From Lonicera japonica (taxonomy: Eukaryota > Streptophyta > Magnoliopsida > Dipsacales > Caprifoliaceae), in the NCBI GenBank assembly GCA_021464415.1, contig CM038470.1:10552394-10616393 (forward strand): a DNA stretch of 64,000 nt, in the 5' to 3' direction. The position numbers and the translations under genes were made by a program. Shown here one piece after another: positions 1 through 11,081 of the stretch; the first letter of the stretch is position 1, and each line of letters begins with the position of its first letter. The notes beneath the pieces are model-generated. The model ran no database searches. It had not been told where the DNA came from and saw nothing but the letters and a program-made list of their open reading frames with translations.

Positions 1-1989
1 TGTTGTCAAATACTCGGGATCGAGGTAGCCAAAACTTCCTTTCACTGCCGTGCTGACATGTGTTTGATCAATCTCGGGACCATTCTTTGATAGACCGAAA
101 TCAGTGACTTTAGCCATGAGGTTTTCGTTGAGTAGTATATTTGCAGACTTAACATCGCGGTGAATGATTGCGTTTGAATAGCCGGTGTGTAGATAGTGAA
201 GTCCTCTAGCTGACCCAATGCAAATCTCAAGCCTCTGTCTCCAATTCAACTTGGGAAGATCTGAACCATACAGGTGGTTCTTGAGGGTGCCATTTTCCAT
301 GTACTCGTAAATGATGATCATCTCGTTCTTTTCATCACAGTACCCGATCAAAGATACCAAATGGCGGTGACAAAATTGAGACAACATTTCGATTTCCGTT
401 CGAAATTCTGCAATACCTTGTTGAGAATGAGAAGCTCCTCTCTTAACTGCAACCCTTGTGTTATCCTTAAACACTCCCTTGTAAACCTTCCCAAAACCAC
501 CGACCCCAATTAGCCCACTTTCGCTGAAATTATTAGTAGCCTCTTGAACCGCCGCAAAGCGAAACCGATACCATATTTTTGACCTCGAAATAATGGCACT
601 TCCATCTGCATTTTCACCTTGAAAACTCCCTCCTTCAAAGTGTTCGTGTGTTGAGTGACCCACATGAGAGCGTCTTCCACGTTTTTTGCACGCGCTGAAG
701 AGAACTAAAACCACAACGCCAACAAGAAACAACACCCCACCAGCCGAAACTGCAATCACCCAAACTTTCACCTTGGATCTTGGTGTTAAGGACTCTATTT
801 CAGAGTCCAAAACATCAAGACTGCCTCTAGAATTACTCATTTTCATTATCTCCACCCCATTAAGGGTGCCATCTGGGTAAGCATTGTGCAGAATAGACGG
901 TCCAATGCTTACAACCAAGTTACGGGTACTGCCTAAATTTGCAACAACATCCATGTAATATGGGGCACCCGATATATTTGATGTTAGATTACCAAGATCA
1001 AGATCACTGGCAACGAGCAATGAATTGGTATAAAGATTGAAATATATATTTCCTTGACCTGCTATATTACAAAAGTGAAATCGAACTAAATAGTCGAAAC
1101 CGGGATCAACATCAAACGACCAAGTCATATTAACAAGTATGTCGGGATCACGGTCTATATTCAACATAGTGGCAGTTTCATAGACAGAAGGGGGAGCAAT
1201 ATCCTCAGTAACCCTCCCTCCTGTGTAATTCACAGCTCCGATTTCTGATACAAACTTGACAATATTACTTTGTTTCAAGAACCTTCCATCAGAAACCCAA
1301 GATCGCCACAAGGTATCGTTTTGAGGGGATACTGTTGTGTTACCCATGTTTACCCTCCCTACCGTCTCCAGTGCCCGTGTCCATATATTGTAGTTCTCTT
1401 GAGGATGAATAAAAGATCCAACGCTAGTAGGGATGAGCTCATCTGGGAGTGAGAAAACCTCTAAAGCATTCAAGAAGGCAAAGGAATCGGTAGAAGGCGT
1501 AAAAGTGAGGACTAAATTATTAGAGCTTATGTTCAAGGAGTACTCTTTAACTGCAGGAACATTTTGTGGTTGGAAATCTCTAAGGAGCGTGAAATTTTGA
1601 GCCAAAACAGAGAATTTAGCTGTGCTCAGATTGTAGTTTTCATTCACCAAAGGGAAGAAATACAGGCGAATGAAATGGCGCCCGTGTTTCTTGATTGAAA
1701 AGGTGTAAGTGGAGGTTCGAACTAGAATTCTTGCAGTTTCATACAAAGCTGAATCGATTGAAGATGGAATGGATTTCAAACTTGAATTGATAGATATGCT
1801 TTCTGGGGTTGAAAGAGTATTGGAATCATAGTAATCATCGGCCAAGAACACGCGATCCCCGACTGATTTATTGGTGGAGGATCCACAGTCTATCAGATGG
1901 TTATCAATAGGATCAAATCCTAAGGAGACATTTATGAAACACAATACGGACAATACCCAGATAAGCGATTTATATATTCTAACACTCAT
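1..1989 (-). CDS. CrRLK1L malectin-like receptor kinase, 3' end beyond window
   Basis: The frame is open from ATG at 1989 to base 1 (663 codons, no stop, no intron), so this is the N-terminal part of an intact gene cut by the window edge. Residues 1-24 look like a signal peptide ending near SLGFDP. Residues about 25-400 match the malectin-like ectodomain, starting with LIDCGSS and containing the LYFFPL and FNLYTNS-type segments. A membrane helix covers about 409-433, followed by a basic CKKRGRR stop-transfer. The kinase has P-loop GVGGFGKVY (495-503), VAVK lysine K516, HRDVKSANILL with D612, DFG at 630-632 and activation-loop GYLDPEYLTT at the edge, so it is an RD kinase. In this family (FERONIA, THESEUS and relatives) the ectodomain senses wall or peptide signals and the intracellular Ser/Thr kinase relays them. 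Intronless coding sequence is usual for the family. The exact subclade is not resolved, so no symbol is given. Confidence 0.93.
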   Translation of the reverse strand, partial: MSVRIYKSLIWVLSVLCFINVSLGFDPIDNHLIDCGSSTNKSVGDRVFLADDYYDSNTLSTPESISINSSLKSIPSSIDSALYETARILVRTSTYTFSIKKHGRHFIRLYFFPLVNENYNLSTAKFSVLAQNFTLLRDFQPQNVPAVKEYSLNISSNNLVLTFTPSTDSFAFLNALEVFSLPDELIPTSVGSFIHPQENYNIWTRALETVGRVNMGNTTVSPQNDTLWRSWVSDGRFLKQSNIVKFVSEIGAVNYTGGRVTEDIAPPSVYETATMLNIDRDPDILVNMTWSFDVDPGFDYLVRFHFCNIAGQGNIYFNLYTNSLLVASDLDLGNLTSNISGAPYYMDVVANLGSTRNLVVSIGPSILHNAYPDGTLNGVEIMKMSNSRGSLDVLDSEIESLTPRSKVKVWVIAVSAGGVLFLVGVVVLVLFSACKKRGRRSHVGHSTHEHFEGGSFQGENADGSAIISRSKIWYRFRFAAVQEATNNFSESGLIGVGGFGKVYKGVFKDNTRVAVKRGASHSQQGIAEFRTEIEMLSQFCHRHLVSLIGYCDEKNEMIIIYEYMENGTLKNHLYGSDLPKLNWRQRLEICIGSARGLHYLHTGYSNAIIHRDVKSANILLNENLMAKVTDFGLSKNGPEIDQTHVSTAVKGSFGYLDPEYLTT

Positions 1990-2956
1990 CTCAATAACAA
2001 TTAAGTGAAACTAATGACCCAACAAAGAAAATAAAGAAGATAGAATAAACCTCTGAGAGCTCACCTGAGGCTGAGCATTAATGGAGAAACGCCCAAATTC
2101 TGTTTCCTAGACCCAAATTGGAATGAACAGAGATATTTTTATTTTCTTGTGTTCAAAACTGAGACTGATTGACTGAAAAAAAAAAAAAAAAAACTTGCGC
2201 AACTTATGGTATTGACAATGACAAGGAACCACATAGATTTTCTTCTTCTTGATCTTCCTTTGAGTAACATTCACACTAGAATGTTGTATTTGAAAAATTC
2301 ATTGGGTTGAAAATTTAAAGGGCTATGAAAGATTAGAAAAGGCAAAGAGCAGTCAATGGGGATTATACGCAAACACGAGCATGATTGAAAAGATTGAGGA
2401 GTACAGCGATAAAAATAATGGAGCTCACCTTTATTTCACAAGAATCGAGGTAGGTATACGTGTATATACTTTTCACTTCCTACTTTGATTTTTGCAGTGC
2501 TAATTCTCCAAATAATTATGATTATTTTTGCAGTGCTCTCACAGCTTTGACAAAAATATAATTATTTTAATAATAAATACAATTTTTTTTAATGATTAAT
2601 AATTAAAAATATAATTTGCTTTTACTATTAAATTTTATAAATTAATGATATTAGTATTCCACATAATAATTTAGTATTGTAAAATTATTTTTTAGTGATA
2701 TTTTTTAAAGATTTTTAGTGGATTTGGATGATTTTTGGATATGTTGTTCGGAAGACAAAGTTACTATAATTGCGCGAAAAATTAAGACAATCAAAGGTCG
2801 TTTTGCTATCGAAATCGACCAATTTCGACAGTCCAACGGGATTTAAAAAAAAATATGATTGTAACTATTTTTTTTTACGAATCCTAAGTTGATCCATATA
2901 TATATATATATACATATAAATAAATTAAGTAGATGTTAATCTTATCAATTTTGATG
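1990..2956. other. Upstream region of the receptor kinase, no gene
   Basis: This is the 5' leader and promoter side of the minus-strand kinase. It is increasingly AT-rich away from the gene, with an A17-18 run near 2176-2193 and a TA microsatellite near 2898-2912. A weak TATA-like stretch on the minus strand lies around 2133-2150, but it is not canonical. A CAG/GTGAGC donor-like site at 2064 would give an intron of only about 54 nt, so no 5' UTR intron is called. Confidence 0.5.
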
Positions 2957-3505
2957 GTGCTAAAATCATTTTAGCACCTTATAGTTTGTTGTCCAAGTGG
3001 TGCTACCTTCTAGTTGTTGTTCAGAAGGTGCTAAATGTATTTAGCACCTTCTGGTTGTGGTGCTGTCCAGGGGGTGCTACATGCATGTATTTAGCACCTT
3101 CTGGTTGTGGTGCTGTCCAGGGGGTGCTAAATGCATTTAGCACCCTCTGGTTGCTGTCCAGTAGTGCTAAATACATTTAGCACCTTTTGGTTGCACTTTC
3201 TGGCTGCTGTCTAGGAGATGCTAAATGCATTTAGCACCTTCTAATTGCTATCCATGGGTGCTAAATACATTTAGCACCTTCTGGTTGTACTTTCTGGCTG
3301 CTGTCTAGGGGTAGAAAGTGTTATCCAGGGGTGCTAAATGCATTTAGCACCTTCTGATTGTACGTTATGGCTGCTGTCTAGGGGTGCTAAATGCATTTAG
3401 CACATTCTAATAGCTGTCCAGGGGTGCTAAATGCATTTAGTACCTTCTGGTTGTACTTTATGGCTGCTGTCCAGGGGGTGCTAAATGCATTTAGCACCTT
3501 CTGGT
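2957..3505. repeat. Minisatellite with a 20-bp palindromic core
   Basis: About eleven irregular units are spaced roughly 40-65 bp apart. The core of most units is the perfect palindrome GTGCTAAATGCATTTAGCAC or a one-to-two-base variant. The first copy (2957-2977) is the variant with AAAATCATTTT in the middle. The linkers are CTTCTGGTTG, a longer ACTTTCTGGCTGCTGTC-type segment, and CTGTCCAGGGG. Units differ in linker length, so this is a degenerate variable tandem array rather than a simple satellite. The ORF crossing it is only a by-product of the repeat. Confidence 0.88.
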
Positions 3506-4529
3506 TGCTGTTTGTGTCATAATGAGACAATATTATAAGAAAGGGGTATTAGTGTTTTTTTTATATAGTATCCTTAATTTACATGACTAATTTTTAAATA
3601 TCCTTCATAATTATATTATTATTAGAATGAGCATTTATACCTAATTGTCTCATAAAATTATCATTTTTTGGTTCAAACAATTTGAGTAAACTAAAGTTTG
3701 CACACTCGGTTCCGTCCTTAAATCATCTCTAATGTAATAATCTAAATTAAATAATTAAAATGAGTTTTGATTATTCCTCATTAATAAATTGTTTGAGTTA
3801 ATAATGCAAGTTTTTTTAATGATTAATTTTTTTGTTCATTAATTAAGTTTGTAAAATAAAAGTTGGATATGGTAAAACCATCAAATCACTTTGAAAGTAG
3901 GAAATACTATGTACTGAGCAGACAAAGATTTGACGATAAGATATTCTCTATCTAAAATATGTAAATAAATTAGTTTTAGAGAGAGAGAAGAAACTTCTTG
4001 GAGGGTTCTGATTGGGTGTGAAGTTTAACTAAATGAAAGAGATATATGTAGTACGGTATTTGTCTTATGGTGCCTGCCAACTACGCGGTTTCCGTAACTA
4101 CCAAAGACTTTTGCGTTCAAAGCCCCCCCGGGACCTTTTCACTTTTTACTGTAGTAACTAGTTGCTTTGTTGTGCACTGTTTAACTCGTTTGGATTCCGA
4201 TAACTCCAACTCGGGCTCACTTAACTCAAGCTATCATCAGCTTATTAAAATGTTGCTGATCTGTGACCAAATTTTTATTTATGGTGGGGTCATATTTTTT
4301 TTTTTTCCCCATTTTAGCTCGGGGACTTTTTATTCACAAAATTTTTAAAAGCAATGTCACTCCAACTTTAACCAACTCTAGCGAAACTTTTGACCATTAT
4401 GCTTGATGATTTGTTTTAACGTATATCTCAAAATGTGTGCACACAAAAATAGATGATCACCTCATTTATGAGTATTAAAAACTTTTAACTTCTTATTACT
4501 AAAAGCAATGTCATTAATGCCAACCCTAA
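3506..4529. other. AT-rich intergenic DNA with one dispersed repeat
   Basis: No gene is visible. The stretch about 4044-4170 (ATATATGTAGTACGGTATTTG, ACCAAAGACT, TTTTCACTTTTTACTGTAGTA) is recognisably related to 30665-30840, so it belongs to an old dispersed or locally duplicated non-coding family. Confidence 0.45.
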
Positions 4530-4681
4530 GTATAGACGGCGCTTAAAACACTGTCTAAAACCCCTTACTTATTAGGGCCTCTATTTTTTTTCAAACAATA
4601 TATATACAGGCGGCGTTTAGGATGCTGTCTAAAGCTTCTTATGTGTTAGGCCTCCATTTTTTTTAAAACAATATATATATG
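4530..4681. repeat. Two-copy tandem repeat, unit about 75 bp
   Basis: Two adjacent imperfect copies share the order TATA(G/C)A, GGCGGCG or GACGGCG, CTGTCTAAA, a TTAGG-CCTC segment, a T-run and CAATATATATA. The first covers about 4530-4603 and the second 4604-4681. Confidence 0.7.
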
Positions 4682-4949
4682 TTGTAACGTTAAAATCATT
4701 TGATGTTGAATAAAACTAAAAGGAATACTCATTCGCTTAGTGGGGATTAGTGATTTAATTGGAAATTCATTCGATAGCGCAACACAGGAGCTTAAGCTCT
4801 GGAAGTGGAAGATAGTTCTCCATTTTTTTTTCTTTCAAATGCAAATTAAGCCTAAGTTTTTTTTTTGGACCACTCTTCTTCTTCCTCTTTTTTCCCTCTT
4901 TTGAATGTTTATTAAGCCCAATTTGTTTATTTGTTTTTCTTAAACAAAA

Positions 4950-5330
4950 ACTATATCTTTTTGTTTACAAACTCCTAAAATCTATATGACTAAGAAATTT
5001 TAATTTATCTTTTTATAAGTCATTGCTATATTTTTTTTGGAGTTTATTGTACTTATATTACATGAATATACAAAATTATAAAAGGGCCAGAAACAAGTTT
5101 TTTGATTAGCTTTCTTAAAATAGATCTTTACTTAATTCATTTTTTTTCTTTAATAAAGTTCTCATATTCTTTAAAATGTCTTTTTGTTTTCCAATACACA
5201 ACACTTTCTATATTTATTTATTTCTCTAATTTCTCTATATCTTTTAGTTGTTTTGATTCACAATTTGTCTTTATAATGAGTTATGATATGGTGAAATACC
5301 AATTTACTCCATTTGGATAAGTAAAGAAAA
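4950..5330. repeat. Old paralogue of the MULE target region (empty site)
   Basis: Two blocks match sequences in the later duplicated unit. 4960-5075 resembles 9765-9895, and 5100-5290 resembles 9590-9760 (shared TTTAATAAAGTTCTCATATT, ACAATACACAACACTTT-like and TATCTTTTAGTTGTTTTG). At 5052-5075 the text CTTATATTACATGAATATAC runs unbroken where the other copy has CTTATATTATATGAC, then the MULE, then TTATATGAATATTC. This works as a related empty site for the MULE insertion. Confidence 0.6.
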
Positions 5331-5603
5331 CATGTGGATTGCCATGTAGGCGTGCATTGTGATGTGGCAAGAAGTTTCAACCAAGTTTAATAAATAAATT
5401 TCGTTTGAGCATAGACCTCCTTTGAATGCTTATGTGGGTTTTGTTTAATATAATAAAAAGGCCCTTCGAGGCTTGTGCCAACAAGTTGAGAAGAGTTCTT
5501 AATGCAACTGTGTTAATGCAGTTGAATAAAGTAAAGGCGACTGGTAAACGAGACAAAAGTGGGTGCACAGACCACTTCAGTTTCATCAAATGCCTGTTGA
5601 CTA

Positions 5604-8600
5604 TGTTAGGTTTATATTGTTAGTTGGCTTAATTTTGACGTCAAAAATATTTTTTTCGTTATAATTATTTGAGTCAAATTGAAAATTTGAAGAAGCGACA
5701 ATTAATGGAAACTTGCCGAACTTACCGGATATACTGTGCATAACTTAGGACCTAAGGTAAGTTGAGTATATGATTTTATTCAAAATATATGTGGTGATTG
5801 AGCATTACATTTGAAATTAAAAAGTTTTGGAGTCAAATCTATTTTTAAATATTTTTATCAAGTTTTGCCGGAATCCAAAATATTCTATCGATACAACTTA
5901 TTGAAGAAATTTATTTTTTTCATATCTAACATATTTCATAAAGTTGCCTTTGACAGTTGAATTGAATTAGAGTCCAAACATATTTTAAAAGTAAAAAGAA
6001 AAATAAAATAAAAAAGAGTTTTTATTTAATTTTAAAAATAAATAAAGAAAAGAAAAATTTGAAAAGTCAAAGATTCCTATTTCTTTAAATCCCACGTGCC
6101 ATCCTTTTTGTTGCAAAAGACATGGGCCAGGCCCAATCTACCATTAAGCCACGTGTAAGAGAAATATTGGAGGTGCAGCGTGAATTCTGTGGTGGACCGG
6201 TACACTTTTGTTAATGCTATACGTACGATAGCAATTTTTGGCGCAGAATTGCATTCCAAGTTTTCCGATCGATCCAAGTTTTTTGAGGTGTACCGGTCCA
6301 GCATGTAATTTTTTGAGCAAGTATTTTTATCGTAATTTTTTTTTAATATTTTTAATCTATTTTTTTAAAAAAATTAACTCAATATTTTTTTATAAATATA
6401 AGGCATTATTTAGAGTGAAAAATATTCAAAAGCTAAAATTAATTTTTAAGAGTTTTAAAACACCATTTAGGTTTTGTTTATATGCAATATAAGATCATAT
6501 TGTTCTTAAAATTTAAGAATTAGGATTCTAAATGTTCACAATTCTGCGGGAGTATTTTTGCTTTCGATTGAAAACGGGATAAGCGAAGTGGCTAACGCGT
6601 GATAAGGGAGACTGCAGGCGGGGGTGAAGGATTGTGATCAAGTGCATAGAAGGAGATGACGGGTAAGCCGAAACAGCGGGAAGCGCTATGCCAAGCCAGT
6701 TACAATTGGATTATACGTTCAATGAGTTGACATGACTGTTGCATAAATTGTGAAGAAATAATTTTTGTGAGTAATCGAGTTTGTAATTCCGTCTTAACTA
6801 TAGTGAAGCACTCTTAGTTAGTCCCGATAATTAGTCCTACGCAAGTAGAGATATCTCGTATTTTTCTGGTGTTGTGTGATTGCTTGATATAAAAAGTTGG
6901 GAATTAGTGATGAATGGTTTATCGAAGTTTAGTTAGAAGGTTTTGAGATCAGTGAATATCTTTGCTAGATATTATTTTTTTACTTGAATAGAATATGCTA
7001 TTTACTTTAATTAATATTATTATTTTGCATAATCTTGTTTTATATGATTTGCTGCTTTTCATACTCATTATTTTATTAATTCTTATAATAAAAAAAGGGA
7101 GAGATGAAAGGGAATAATGCATAGGTGAAGGGGAATAGTAAAGTAGGAATATTTTGAGGGGTAAAGTATGAATATTTTGAGGGGGAAAGATATATAATTT
7201 TTTGTTATGTGATTATTGTATCTCTTTATGTCAATGCTTCACTAGGTGTTTGTTGAATTTTGGTATTTCAGGTTTATTAGTCTATATAATATACCAACTA
7301 GCTCTTTTGCCATGTGAAGTGAAGTAACTTACAACGAAAACTTAGAGCTAAGCATGTATTTAAGATTTTAAGTCATCGTTTGTATTTGACTAATTCGTCT
7401 TAGAGTATGTAATTGAAATGTTATAGATATCGCGTTGAAAACAACTGTATTAGCTGTATGTGTTTTGTCATCGAAATAGTCAAATAAGGAGATTGTTAAG
7501 TTTATATTTTTAATTGGCTTAATTTCGATACCAAAATCACTTTTTTTGTTTTAATTGTTCGAGTCAAATTGAAGATGTGACAATTAACGGAAGATCGTCG
7601 AACATACTGGATGATCCGTACATAACTCATAATCTAAGGTAAGTTGAGTATATCGTTTGATTCAAAATATAAATGTTGATTGAACGTTACATTCGAAATT
7701 AAAAAACTTTTGAGTCAAATCTAGTTTTAAATATTTTTATCGAATTTTTTCGAAATCTAAAAAATTCAGTCGACACAAATTATTGAGGAAATTTTTTTTT
7801 TCTTTTTTTTTCCTTTTTTATATTTAACATATTTTATAAAATTGCCTCTAAAAATTGAGCCGAATTAAAATCCAAACAGATTTATTTTGGCAAAATAAAA
7901 GTAAACAGAAAAATAAAATAAAAAAAGAGTTTTTATTTAATTTTAATAATAAATAAAGAAAAGAAAAAGTTTGAAAAGTCAAAGGTTCCTATTTCTTTAA
8001 ATCCCACGTGCCATCCTTTTTTGTTGCAAAAGACATGGGCCAAGCCCATTCTACCATTATGCCACGTGTAAGAGAAATAACGGAGGTGCAGCGTGAATTT
8101 TAGGGCGGACCGATACACTTGAGTTAATAGTACCGGTCCGGTAGCAATTTTTACCACAGAATTGAATTCCAAGTTTTCGGACCCATCTAAGTTTTTCTAG
8201 GTGTATCGTTCTGGCGTGTAATTTTTTGAGCATATATTTTTATAGTAAAATTTTATTTTTAATATTTTAAACCTATTTCAAAATGACATTGATTTAATAT
8301 TTTTTTATAAATATATAAGGCATTGTTTAAAATAAAGAATACATAATTCTTGAGAGTTTTTTGACGTAAAAAATATCCATACGCCAGAATCAATTTTTGA
8401 GAGCCTTGAAATATCACATAAGTTTTGTTTACATGCCATAGAAAATCCTATTGTTATTCAAATTTAAGAACTAGGGTTCAAAACGTTCACGGTTCTGCTA
8501 GAGTGTTTTTGCTTGTGATTTAAAACGGGCTGAGTAAAGTGGCTAACGCGCGATAAGGGAAATCGCAGACGGGGTGAAGGATTATGATCAAGTGCGTAGA

Positions 8601-8830
8601 AGGAGGCGAAGGGTAAGTCGGAATAGCGAAAAGCGCTATGCCAAGCCAACTGCGGTTAGATTATACGTTCAATGGATAGATGAGACTGTTGCGTAAATTG
8701 TAATTAAGCAATTTTTGTTAGTTATCAAGTCTGTAATTCCGTTTTGATCATAATATCGACGATTAGTCCTACACAAGTAGGGATATCTCATAAATTTCTA
8801 GTGTTGTGTGATTGCTTGATATAATTGTTA
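5604..8830 (+). mobile_element. Old LTR-flanked non-coding element (copy A)
   Basis: Two diverged direct repeats of about 1.3 kb, 5604-6892 (begins TGTTAGGTTTATATT) and 7494-8826 (begins TGTTAAGTTTATATT), share order along their full length. Both contain CTAAGGTAAGTTGAGTATAT, the TAAATCCCACGTGCCATCC segment and the end GTTGTGTGATTGCTTGATATAA. They flank only about 600 bp. The sequence just before the second repeat, CAAATAAGGAGATTGTTA, looks like a polypurine tract joined to an LTR start. No gag or pol remains, so this is an internally deleted or TRIM/LARD-like derivative. The LTR 3' boundary is uncertain because a clear CA end and primer site are not evident. Confidence 0.65.
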
Positions 8831-9895
8831 GACAACACAACACATGTTTCAATAACAAAATTGATTAGCTTAGGGTTTTAATTCCGCTTATTAAATTTTA
8901 AATTATTTTTGATAAAACTCTAAAATCAACCTAAGCAATACAATTCCTATTTTTTTTTTCAGATTACATTTAATGTTCTAGATTAAGAGGATAAGCAAGA
9001 TTAAAGACGAACATGTTTCATCAAAGTAATGCAATGATGGAAGGAGCTGGGGCCAACCACTCCAGCTCTATATGCTTGTTTTCTCTTTTACTATATCTAC
9101 AAAGCATTTGCTTCATTACAATGATCGAAGTATTGGGGGAATTAAATACTTATACAAAAGCAAAAACAAAAAAGATTTTCTCAACTGAGATACTTTTCAC
9201 TTGTGTTAAATATGTTTGATAAGCACACTAGAGCTTACAGGTCTGGATGAGAATATATTATTAGTGAGAGGAGAGACCTCAACCATCTTGTTGTAATAAT
9301 TATACTAACCAGAAGGTATTCATTAATTTGTAATCAGAGTTCTGCTATATATTATTACCTCATAAGTAAAGATCATTAGAACTCTTTCACGAAGATGAGT
9401 AGGCCTTATCAAAAACGGTCGAACCTCCTCTATAATCCCCGCTTACTTATCACTTTAATGTTTTAAGTTGGTCCTTATAAAGTTGACGTGTCATCCATAT
9501 TGCCAACTTATCACAAAACTCATTTTATTAAGTTAATCATCATTGACTATGTAGGCAATCATCCACTCCATTTTTTTTTATTAATTTTCTTAAACGAGGT
9601 CAGCAATTAATTCATTTTTCCTTTAATAAAGTTCTCATATTCGTTAACACATCTTTATGTATTTACAATACACAACACTTTTCATATTTCTTTCATTCTC
9701 AATATCTTTTAGTTGTTTTGGTTCATGATTTATCTTTATAATGAGTTCATTTGAGGGTTTATTTTTAGTTATTGTTTGACTAAATTCTATATGACGAAAA
9801 AAAAGTTATTGCTCCTTTTATAATTTTTCTAATGTCATTGTTATATATATATATATTTTTGTTATCAGTTTATTGTTATACTTATATTATATGAC
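8831..9895. other. AT-rich DNA between old LTR element and MULE end
   Basis: No gene is supported. The 68-codon open frame at 9013-9219 recurs identically in copy B only because the whole segment is duplicated; it has no recognisable domain. The part 9590-9895 is paralogous to 4960-5290. Confidence 0.5.
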
Positions 9896-10387
9896 GAGTA
9901 AACAACTTATTTGGCCACTAAACTATGGATCTAGTACTATTTTGGTCATTAAACTTTAAAAAGAACCATTTTTCCCATTAAGCTTTGGACTAAGCTTCCA
10001 AATGCCCATTCCGTCCAAGAGAGGTGTTACATTTGACAGATTTAAGCCATGTGCCTAACACATTGGCTCATTTAAGGCTAAAATGGTCATTTTCCCTCAA
10101 AATTACACCACCCTACAACAAGCAAGCTTCCCTCCAATTAATCACACCAAAATGGAAGGGAAAACAGTGTATATAATAGAGTATGGCACCCAACAAACAT
10201 AGAAACAAATTTGAACGAAAAAAGAGAGGAAAAAAAGAAGGAAAAAAGAGAAAAAAATGGTGAGAAAATAGAGCAACATAACAATGCATTGTTACTATGG
10301 TAGAGTAGCCCAAGTGAAGACATCAAAGACTCCATAAAATCCAGGAAGAAGATTCTTAACATGCCTAAAACAGGTATACATCGAATA
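9896..10387. mobile_element. Truncated left end of a MULE (copy A)
   Basis: GAGTAAACAACTTATTTGGC at 9896 begins the same terminal repeat that opens the full MULE at 20903. After about 490 bp the element stops at the duplication junction, so only the terminus and some subterminal DNA were duplicated. Confidence 0.85.
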
Positions 10388-10397
10388 TGTATACCTG
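10371..10397. other. Tandem-duplication junction with inverted repeat
   Basis: Copy A ends at 10387 and the unit restarts at about 10394. The few bases between (TGTATA plus a possible C) match neither outer flank (AAATG before copy A, AAACTG after copy B). They do complete an inverted repeat: left arm CAGGTATACAT, spacer CGAAT, right arm ATGTATACCTG. Confidence 0.75.
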
Positions 10398-11081
10398 TTG
10401 ACTATGTTAGGTTTATATTGTTAGTTGGCTTAATTTTGACGTCAAAAATATTTTTTTCGTTATAATTATTTGAGTCAAATTGAAAATTTGAAGAAGCGAC
10501 AATTAATGGAAACTTGCCGAACTTACCGGATATACTGTGCATAACTTAGGACCTAAGGTAAGTTGAGTATATGATTTTATTCAAAATATATGTGGTGATT
10601 GAGCATTACATTTGAAATTAAAAAGTTTTGGAGTCAAATCTATTTTTAAATATTTTTATCAAGTTTTGCCGGAATCCAAAATATTCTATCGATACAACTT
10701 ATTGAAGAAATTTATTTTTTTCATATCTAACATATTTCATAAAGTTGTCTTTGGCAGTTGAATTGAATTAGAGTCCAAACATATTTTAAAAGTAAAAAGA
10801 AAAATAAAATAAAAAAGAGTTTTTATTTAATTTTAAAAATAAATAAAGAAAAGAAAAAATTTGAAAAGTCAAAGATTCCTATTTCTTTAAATCCCACGTG
10901 CCATCCTTTTTGTTGCAAAAGACATGGGCCAGGCCCAATCTACCATTAAGCCACGTGTAAGAGAAATATTGGAGGTGCAGCGTGAATTCTGTGGTGGACC
11001 GGTACACTTTTGTTAATTTTTTTTTTTTGGTGAACAAAGGAAAAGGAAAAAAAAAAAAAAAAAAGAAAAGTAAAAACCAAA

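Larger units (their letters stand above)
5594..10387. repeat. Tandem segmental duplication, copy A (about 4.8 kb)
   Basis: This stretch starts at CCTGTTGACTATGTTAGG and ends at TACATCGAATA. It recurs in the same orientation and nearly identically as 10394-21394 once the 6.2-kb LINE in the second copy is removed. It contains an old LTR-flanked element (5604-8830), AT-rich DNA, and the left terminus of a MULE (9896-10387). Differences between copies are scattered single bases and small indels, for example an 8-bp expansion near 19137 in copy B, which points to a recent event. Confidence 0.92.

Noticed and set aside
2011..2064. Possible 5' UTR intron of the receptor kinase (CAG/GTGAGC to TTAG).
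   Set aside because: It would be about 54 nt, shorter than plant introns normally are.
2638..3180. ORF over the palindrome minisatellite as a repeat protein.
   Set aside because: The frame changes between units and the encoded repeat has no sensible composition; the DNA symmetry explains the pattern.
9013..9219. 68-codon open frame, repeated exactly at 20019-20225.
   Set aside because: The identity is due to the segmental duplication. There is no domain, no homologue I recognise and no gene context.
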